A DNA stretch of 64,000 nucleotides from positions 102,330-166,329 of the forward strand of contig NMRB01000177.1 of assembly GCA_002633025.1 (NCBI GenBank), read 5' to 3'. This DNA is from Notospermus geniculatus (lineage: Eukaryota > Nemertea > Pilidiophora > Heteronemertea > Lineidae). The notes under the pieces were generated by a model. The model saw only the letters and a list, made by a program, of their open reading frames with translations, did no database searches and was not told the origin of the DNA. The position numbers and the translations under genes are program-made. Shown here piece after piece: positions 55,275-64,000 of the stretch. Positions within the stretch are counted from its first letter, which is position 1; each line of letters starts with the position of its first letter.

Positions 55275-58200
55275 GGCCTACATGCCTGTACAGTACATGT
55301 AGGTACTACATCATAGGCCTACATCACATATCATAGGCGTAAAACATACATCCGCATTTGAGCACCACTGGCGAATGCAGACGTGGGAACCAATCAGAGA
55401 GCTTGTTACTTACATGTAGTAACGATGGTTCTGATTGGCTGAGGGGAAAGGTCAAGGTCAAGGGGCGCAGTATAGGCCTATCATCAGATAGAGAATACAT
55501 GGAATATCTGTCCACGATTTTGGATCCGACAGGCCTCCTCGGCAGGAAAACTGTCGTTATCAATTTCCATCCGATCACAAAGTTTGGTTCAAAAGAACCG
55601 TGGAGTATTTTCATCCCTTTTATCACTTCAATCAGCAAATATTGAGACAGAGTTTTGCTCGACCGAACTCGACCTTTCCCGTTCGATCCCTCGCACGAGA
55701 TGATAACCAAATACCTCTAATTCGAGACTATTAAGACGGAATCAAAACGAAATAACCTTTCTATGCCAAGAGAGTTATGGAAAATGCGCATCGTTTTTGA
55801 GGATTTAATAACTTGGTAAACGAAATGACAATTTATTTACGTTATCTCCAATTGCTGTTTCGAGTTTGACATCCGCGACCGGCGCATATAAACCCTGGAG
55901 AATCGTTCGAAAACATTGTTATAACCTCTTACGGAGAGCGAGGCCCCTGATTTATCGGCCGGTAAACGGAAGAAATATTCATGGAGGGCGGTACAGGTTA
56001 TTTGGATGTTTGTCCTTATCTCAAGTTTACCCAGGGGGATCGAGAGGCGGCGGTGTACGGCCCTCACCGAGTTCTTCCACGCGACACCAGAAGTTGGCAA
56101 TTACGCTCCAAGCTTAAGTTCTCTTGGAGGCTCTGCTTGTGGACATTGCATTAAGATTTCAATTTGCGATCAACCAGTCATTCTCGGCTTTCCATTTTCC
56201 TTGCTACGTTATCATAATTGAAAATCTAAGTTTTCAAAGCCGCTGTCCCGGCTGATTCATAACGACTGAGATAAGCAAGGCGAATAAATCGCTCTGCGAT
56301 CCTAGCCCCGCCGTGTAATTATTCTACATGTTAAATGTCAAATTCGGTGATCGTTCTCCCTGTGACGGTGTTAAACCTCGTCCCGGTGGTCCAGGTGGAG
56401 AGTCCGTCACACTTACTGAGACAAACATACAGAATTCGTGAACGACGTAACTGTCGCAAATACTAGTATGTTAATACCAAAAATAGTCGTAGATGTACCG
56501 TACGTATTCTCAACAAACATGACTGGCTTATTTAAATTTCCCGCCACTCTACAACCCAATCAGCGCGTGCCGCTTGCCCCACCTAGTCCCGATTTTTCAC
56601 CAATCACACCGCGTGTAACTATAGGGCACACCACACCGCACTAGGCCTACCATTGATTGTTTCATGTATTTCAGGTGAGATACGAAAGGCCAATGATTGA
56701 AACTAACATTATTTTATCGCCAAGATAGCCAGGAAAGTAAAGAATGATTAGATCGGTTTTTTTGGTGCGTTTGGGCAAATGTGAGGGCGACGCGATTGAT
56801 TGGAAGGGACTTCAACGCACCAAAGAGTTAAATCTGAACAGCGTTACGAATATCTAATAGTTCGGTGATTTGATAACAATTTAACTTTAATAGTCCCTCT
56901 TATCTTACAAATCAGATTCGATTAAGAAATATCGTATGCATCGGACTCATTCAGATGTATTTTAGCACCTTTTGTGGCGCGAAGGAGACACATTACGGGC
57001 GCCTGAATAACGCCTTTGTTTGGTTAAGAATGACCGAAATCTCCAAACTAGCTCATGACTGCATAATTACTCATTTATAAACTGATATCATCTTCAGCGT
57101 CAGCGTTCAGAGATTGTTCATTTGAGTATCAAAATATGCAAAGTGACAGTGTACATCTTATCCAAGAATGACTTCTTATCACCAGCGTCTTTCGCCGGGG
57201 CCTCTGACGTACTCTAGAACAGCTATTTCCTCGCTTTTGTCGCCGATAATTGAGTTATTTCGAGTCTTGCTTGATTATAAACATGAATTCAGCTCTCGTG
57301 GTTATCTATGAAGCGATCGGGGGCCGTTCCTGGCTGTTTTCTGCACGTTTCGCCACATTAGCATAGCTATCTCTCGTCGGTTCACTACAACCGCCATTCT
57401 GATAAAACCAACGTTATTTGAATATAAAATCATTCGGCTTTCTCCTGCATATATGACGCTGGCTTATCTTAGCAATATTCTGCAGATTTTCTTTCCGAGG
57501 TGAGTCATTAATCACCGAGTTTATTTCACATCCCCGATTCCCTAGGACATAAATCCTTACTCCTGACGAACAGAGATAAGCGAGGCCGTGTCTGATAAAC
57601 ATGATGAATCGTCTCCCTAGAAGGGTTTCCCAGCTCCGAAACCACACAGATAGTGTACAGAAGATTTACCTAACGAATCTAGATATAAAATAAACCAGGG
57701 AGATCGTACGCAAAAGGATGGTCTCCACTGATAAAATTTAAAACAAAAGCTCTATAAAAGTATATAAATACACAGCCAGTCGGTTGATGCCGGGGACGGA
57801 ACAAGGTTCTGTCTGGTACGGTTTGGGCGTACGGTACCGTGTAGGTGTTCTGATCAAACGCCGCAGGGCGAGGGATTTAAAACATCCTTCGTCTCTCACA
57901 TATTGTGGGTTTCACCATGACTCGCTTTCACCAAATTGCGATGAAAGTGTCTGATAGAATTTGGAAGTGCGGCACATCGGCAGAGAGAGGAAGACATGGT
58001 TGGAAAAAGGACATTGAAGGTTGCTGTATTCAATATTTGTGTCCGTTTTTTACAACATTCACGCCTTCTTCAACTAGGAAAGGAAAGCAACGTACATTCA
58101 GACCGATCAGGAAAGACCTACCTAATTTCTGGGCTCATAATAATTTGCATACGGATGGGATATTCAATGGAGTTCAAGTCGGGAGGTGAATGGTGCATAT

Positions 58201-60808
58201 TCGAAATGCAATGGATTTCTTAAAAGTGTTCTCCATACTGGAATTGGCACCAGTTCAAAGCATAGCAAAATAGCTTGAAATCATGTTTGAAGAAAAACGG
58301 GAAGAGGATAGAACTACAACCATATTTAACTGGAATAGGACATTCGTAACAAACGACGATATCGTATAGAGTGATACGTTTTGTTGGTGGTAAGGAGCAG
58401 TTTCAGCATACATTCGTGATTGTTGTGGTCCCTATTCCCCTCGTTTTTGCCCTGCATGCCCAACGATGCCTTGTACGAGAGAGGTTGGACTTCTGAGCCG
58501 GGCGTAAACATTGGCCTTCAACACAAACAAAAAAGCGAAACGGAATGGTACAAAATACAAAAAAATCGGAATGAAAAAGATATTTGAGAAAATAGAGCAC
58601 TTCATACTGACATGTAATATGAATGAAGCGAACGTGTAAACAAGAAATGGGTACAGAAAACGCAAAACTTAAAATTCTTGATACATAATTGGATGTAAAA
58701 CTAACTGGAACAAGTAGAAGAATTTTAGTTCTTACTCACTGAATTTTGATGAGCGAGACAAAGTTTTCATCGCTCATGACGAAACCTGTCCAGTAATCCA
58801 CTGAATCTGCAATAGCAATCATCCAAATGATAATGCGCGCTTTTATCATTTTTATACACTTTAAAGCAACGCAAGTGAACTATACGTATCAGATTTTCAA
58901 TTTAATCGCGATAAAAATGTACATACACGTACATACGTTTGTACGTAGTCTCTATTTGTCATGGAAGTGCAATCGTTTTCCCTATCATTAAGATATTCAT
59001 CGGCAACAAACCACTGCTGTAAATTATTGCCAGGATAGTAGGCCTACAAGATCCCATCATGAAAAATAAGGATTTTCTGTGCCAAATTTCTGATAAAATA
59101 GGGCTACATGCACATGTATACACTAAAAATACCGGTAAACGTAAAATTATTCCATTTCAAAGAAATATAGAAAACGCCGTGACTATTTGCAAACGTATAA
59201 ATTTGCCTAAAATTTCGCTGTGGAAATATCATCTTTTCTTAATTTACACAGCAAAATGTGAGCGGGGCAGAAATTAATGAATTAAATTGGTACTTCCTGT
59301 GTAAATAAAAATTCACCTCCTAGTTACACATCATGCTGTGCAAATAGCCCCGTCCTATAGAAAATTAAGTTCACTCTATAATTACATGTACATGTACATG
59401 TATTAGCTTAAAGAACTTACAGCCTACCTACCTTGATATTCTCAGAGATTCCGACATCGTAGGCCTATTCACGTTTTTTTTCTATGTACAGTACGCCATA
59501 ATAAAAGCACCTTTTTTAGTAAAAATACATAAGATTATAGGAGACCTATTTTTTTCTCAAATATCAATATGATATCCGAAACTATCGTGAAATAGGATAT
59601 GGAATACCTACAAAATCACAAGAGTGTACGATGCTAATTTTTGTTCAGAGCACATTAACACAGCGGTTATTTGATACATGTCGTACACTGATGAATGGCC
59701 ACGGAAAAACTCTACAATTCATTTCCCAGTCCTTATTCATTGAAATAACTTTTCAATCTTCATTCATGGGCACGCGCTCATTTCAACCACGAAGTCACCT
59801 GAACCACCTTTTGTCTCTTTATAGCGTAAAATGCAAAGGTATGCCGTTGCATAACCTAGATACGGGAGGAGACTTTATCAGCAGCCTGCACGGAGCTGCG
59901 GCGGTGAGATAACTCGGTCCACACCGCCCTAGGCGACCGGAGAGTCGCAGCAAAGATGATGGAGACCGCACGGCCCGTGCCCTCAGTCGCTCAAGCCGCG
60001 TGTCACAACCACTGCGTCTATTGACTCCGGAGGTTTTCATAACGCACGTTCTTTATCATACATCCGCACTCCTCCGGTTCTTAATTACTTCAACGCCAGT
60101 GAATTTTCTATATAAGAAATAAATTGGCGCTTTTTCTTTGTTGGATTAACCGAACATGGAGCAACAATCAAGGAAGAATATAGCGCAGTGGCAACACTAA
60201 ATTACCGGGAGGACAATATTGTTATTCTTCACGTTAATAAGATTTTGACGGGGACAATATGAGATTGTTGCGAGCGTCCGACAGCATGGATCTGTAGCTC
60301 GATAGATAAACTTGGTTTAGTTAACTTAACAAGCCCTCCACAATGACAAGCATGAATATTGATAACCACACGAGCTCAGGTTGCTGCTTGTCCGAATTCT
60401 TTGAGATTTAGGTCCATCTCGGTTTTATTTTCATGTAAGAAGGTTTGCCCAGGGCCGACGTCACTAATCCAAACCTCACACAGAAAGGATCGAGATGATG
60501 CAGATTAGACAGCGACACAAGTTACGCAAACGCTTGTTTCTCGTTTCAAGTTCTCTTAAAAAAGGTTTATTGTTGAGAAAGTTTACCCAGGGTGGAACTC
60601 ACGATACCAAAGATAATGAAGACCTCATAAAAAATCTAAATTGCTCCCTCGGCAGTCTGTTAGGCGTACAGTTGAGCATGTTGATGGTAAAAACGTTTAC
60701 TGAGGGCGGAGTCGTACGAATAATCATTTGACTATAAAATTATTTCAACTTGGCGTTGCTGTGAGTGGCCTCCCGAATTAAGCAGAACATCAGAAGTTAC
60801 AGCCCCTA

Positions 60809-61056
60809 AAGGCCCGTCTACACGATCATACATTTGTTGAAAACATCATCATACATTTGTGTGATGATGTTCATGGACAAATGTATGATCGGTGTGGACC
60901 GTTTTCCCAACAAACTTGAATAGCATCCAACACGTATGATGATGTTCAAACTTTTAGCTGCATTGTGTAGACGGAAATCCACAACAAGCATGGACATCAT
61001 CATACAAATGTATGATGATGTTTTGAACAAAATGTATGATCGTGTAGACGGGCCTT
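60809..61056. mobile_element. MITE with long (about 70 bp) inverted ends, 248 bp
   Basis: Ends AAGGCCCGTCTACACGATCA and its reverse complement are perfect for 20 bp; complementarity continues inward for about 70 bp with few mismatches. Each arm contains its own smaller dyad (CATCATCATACA..TGATGATG), so the element can form nested hairpins. No clear target duplication, no open frame of interest. Confidence 0.85.
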
Positions 61057-64000
61057 GTACCAAAGCCCCCCCCCCCCCAAAAACTTGCTAATTAAACCCT
61101 CAAATCGAAGGGTTGTTTTCGTCAACATTTAATTTCATCCTTTCCTCTTCTACTGCATACTATTAAAGAAAACGAAGCTTTGCAAAGACTCACTTAATCA
61201 AAAATAGGGGTGTGAACGAAATAAAATTGACGACACCGCACCAAATGGAGCCAAAGAATTGCTTTAAGTCCAAGGTTGCAAAAACAAACCACATATTCGA
61301 AATCTTTGTTGTACAAGTCACGGTTTTTGAAAAAGAAGTTATTAATGACGAAACCAAAGGATCGTATTTTCTTACAGAAAAAAATCCCCGTCATTTAGGG
61401 GCGTTATACCTGCTGTTACAAAGTACCTCAAATCTTTCTCGAAAAACTTCACAAAGTTTAAGAATAAAAGTTAACAAAATACCACACACTTGAGTTATTT
61501 GTTAAATGGATACCTAATCAATCATCATTAATTATTCTCATGTTTTACGGTCCTAATTTCAAAATCATTTTGAGTCATTATAAAACAAATCAAGCGGACA
61601 AAGAAACCTATTTATCCAGGCTAAATTAACTGCTCCATAATACGTAGGAAATCAACCGTTTTCTAACTGTAAAGATATATTAATGAAACTGTCTTCAATA
61701 CTTTAATAAACGAGCAGAGGAAGGAGACAGTCTGACACTGTGTCTGTAACCAGTGGTTTGTATGAGAAATGACAGTGACGCCCATTGGAAAGTAGTATAG
61801 GAGGGCTCTCGAGTTTTTCAAAGCACCTCCAACCCAAAGAGGGCTTCATTCCGTCATATCCGCCTGGCATTTTTGCCATACAGGCCTATAGGCCCATATC
61901 TTCATACAGAGACATTCGGATTCCCAATCCAGGGGAACATGATCAAACTGAATGTTGGAATAGTTCGAATGAAGAACTTTGACCCTTCATGTTTTTTCTT
62001 CGGATTGTAAGCGGAAGTAGGAATTGGTTTGGCATTATCATGGCTATGTGAGTATTCGGAAATAGCCAATTTCTTGTATTTTCAACCAGGCACACTGTAA
62101 ATGTTAATAAATTACAAGTTTGTTTCGGTGAAAGATTTTGTTCTTTCGTTTTTTGAGTTAAAGTACAACACCGTGGATCAAGCCCCTCCCCAAGACGAAG
62201 ACGAAAAATAACGACTGACCAAAGAAGCCACAGTTTTCCATGTTGGGCCAAACCAACCTCCCGATCCGAAAAACCAAGAGTTGCCATGGTGGCGGTTGCC
62301 TTTTCGCAAAGAATGAGAAGTGAATGCCGACCAAAGGATATGTACACGTATCACCAGACAAATATCGAGTTGACTGGGAGGACAATATTCCTGTCCATAG
62401 ACGTGTTGCTGACGGATGCCACGTCGATCAACTGCCCAGTGACGTGCGAGTGTCGCCCCTGGACCACATCCGTCAGAAAATGAAACCGTCATGGTCGACT
62501 ACTTCCGAAGATCATCGGCAGTCTCCGGAGGACTAAACATGGCACGTTTTTCTCATTGTCAGCCATGGTTGACAGAAGAAAACATGCCCCATTTCGTTCC
62601 TAAATGACTGCTACTCAATGAACTAGCAATTAAAAGAGACTGGGATTTGAATCATTTTGCGCACCAGTCGGCCGTGTAGACATTCACAAATGATTTTCAA
62701 AATGTCATTTAACGTGTTTCGGATGTAGCCTACCGGCATCGATGTGGACTTTCCGTGGCACGGCACGGGGAAAAGGTGACCAAAGAACAGCGCAAATAGC
62801 AGTAAACGGAAAACCGGCAGAAAAACAAAGACCGAGCAATCAGCTGGTAGGCCTAACTGATAAACTAATAGCAGTGGAAGATTTACATGATTAAAGAAAT
62901 CTTTGAATTTCACAAGAGGACGTTATTTTCAAGGACGCACCGAGCCTCCTCTGACGTCATCAGCGCCAGATCTGGTCGCCAGCCAATGAAATAGAGTGCC
63001 GGCTTTCTCATTGATGATTCAACACTAGCGTTTATCTTTTTGGGAGATCTCAACCATGAGTCAAAGTTACTGTTACCGGGTGTAATCGCCTATGCAAAGA
63101 GATAGCAAATGTCAGTGGGGATCGACATAACACGTGATATATATCCCGGAAAATACCGAAGTTCAGCGTTGTTATTGTTGTGGAACGATTTGACTGCGGA
63201 ATGCAATTCGTGAAATTATATTTTTTTCCGTGTAGGATTTACTTTTATTTGCTATCGCATTTTTTTCCATAAAAAGATCATTGCATTTTACGCAAAAAGT
63301 GGCCTAACCACAGAGACTGCCACGCGTGATTTTGATTAGCTTATGGATGACCCGTACAAACAAGGGAACATGGACTATTTTTCGCAGAAATACGCACAAC
63401 GAATTCAACCACAACAGGCAACTTTCGAGGCAGTCAACATGGTAAACATGACAAAACGGACCAGAAAACTACTACATTAATTCCATTTCTGAAAAGAAAA
63501 CATCCTTGAAGGAATGAATTTAAAAAACAGTAATGAAACGTTTCATGGCGTTCATTAGATTCCTGAGAAGTAGGCTACCTTATATGGTTTTCGAAATCCA
63601 ATTAATTACCAATTAACGTGATGGCAATTAAAGAACTTGACTAAGCCTTAGTTGATGCAAGATACGTTGACTGAAAGAGAGAGTGCATTCACGGGGTAGA
63701 AATAACAGAAGATCTCGTCTACGATTCCTGCTACTGATTTATTGTTAGATCATTTTGATAGATACAGGCGCAGAGCCGTGACGCAGCATGAAAAACAAAA
63801 AGACGCCATTTTGAAATTGGATGCTGTGGACGCACCAAGGTCAACACTGTTTTGCTTTGGATGCAGATCAAATTTCAAATTTGATTTCATATACGGGTCC
63901 TGCCTCAGTCCTTCTAAAGAGATAATATGATGATATTTGACGATTGAAAAAGTTATTCAACGTTGATGCCCATCCTATGATGGCGACATGCAACAGCCTG
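61057..64000. other. Intergenic to window end, no gene seen
   Basis: Short poly-C run near 61066. Open frames near 61943-62536 overlap each other on both strands and show no domain. A CRE-like CTGACGTCATC near 62951. Confidence 0.5.

Larger units (their letters stand above)
51436..60808. other. Intergenic, no gene seen
   Basis: Contains a Tc1-like terminus (52812), a single N at 53955, a degenerate pyrimidine-rich block with AGCTTC and AAGTCC words (54530-54760) and an ACATGT tract (55241-55274). No gene supported. Confidence 0.55.

Noticed and set aside
61943-62536. Overlapping frames of 65-134 codons on both strands
   Set aside because: Several frames on both strands compete with no domain, splice or composition signal favouring one.

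Overview
This is a 64 kb window of animal nuclear DNA holding one clearly recognisable protein-coding gene. The gene is a complete five-coding-exon GATA transcription factor of the GATA1/2/3 class on the minus strand. Its reading frame runs from the ATG at 24340 down to the stop at 3126 and encodes 485 residues. All four introns have GT...AG ends, the exon phases match, and the two zinc fingers sit in separate exons as in vertebrate GATA2/GATA3. The organism is probably a marine invertebrate deuterostome (echinoderm or hemichordate). That rests on the single pan-GATA1/2/3 gene structure, the moderate AT richness, the frequent TAGGCCTA and ACATGT words and the many small foldback elements. It is an inference; no species can be named from the sequence alone.

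Layout. Positions 1-3125 lie downstream of the gene and hold a perfect 15-bp hairpin, four full cAMP-response-element palindromes within about 210 bp, and a possible 3' UTR. Positions 3126-24361 are the GATA gene. Its largest intron (about 10.9 kb) holds a 64-bp minisatellite whose units contain GATAA words, and a small foldback element. Just upstream, at 24794-25009, is an unassigned 71-codon reading frame behind a promoter-like stretch with CCAAT and GC boxes. It could be a micro-gene or an upstream exon.

Positions 25-64 kb look like intergenic or regulatory DNA. This part holds three intron-containing tRNA-Leu(CAA) genes on the plus strand with identical mature sequences (38926, 39134, 41106). 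It also holds tRNA-derived SINE relics, several tandem repeats (periods 41, about 80, 152, 37 and 29 bp), and MITE-like foldback elements with hAT-like, piggyBac-like and other termini. Two long near-identical direct duplications are each joined by N bases (27466-29514 across N 28416; 44905-46460 across N 45600-45750) and look like unmerged haplotypes. No second multi-exon gene, rRNA, CRISPR array or intact transposase or reverse transcriptase is visible.

How it fits together: the window is a developmental transcription-factor locus with long introns and a long, gene-poor upstream flank. Distal enhancers are expected there but cannot be recognised directly. I see no clear evidence of an undescribed multi-gene system. 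The most checkable novelties are the 71-residue frame upstream of GATA, the GATA-word minisatellite in GATA intron 1, the two CRE clusters, and the MITE family built around a perfect 14-bp palindrome.
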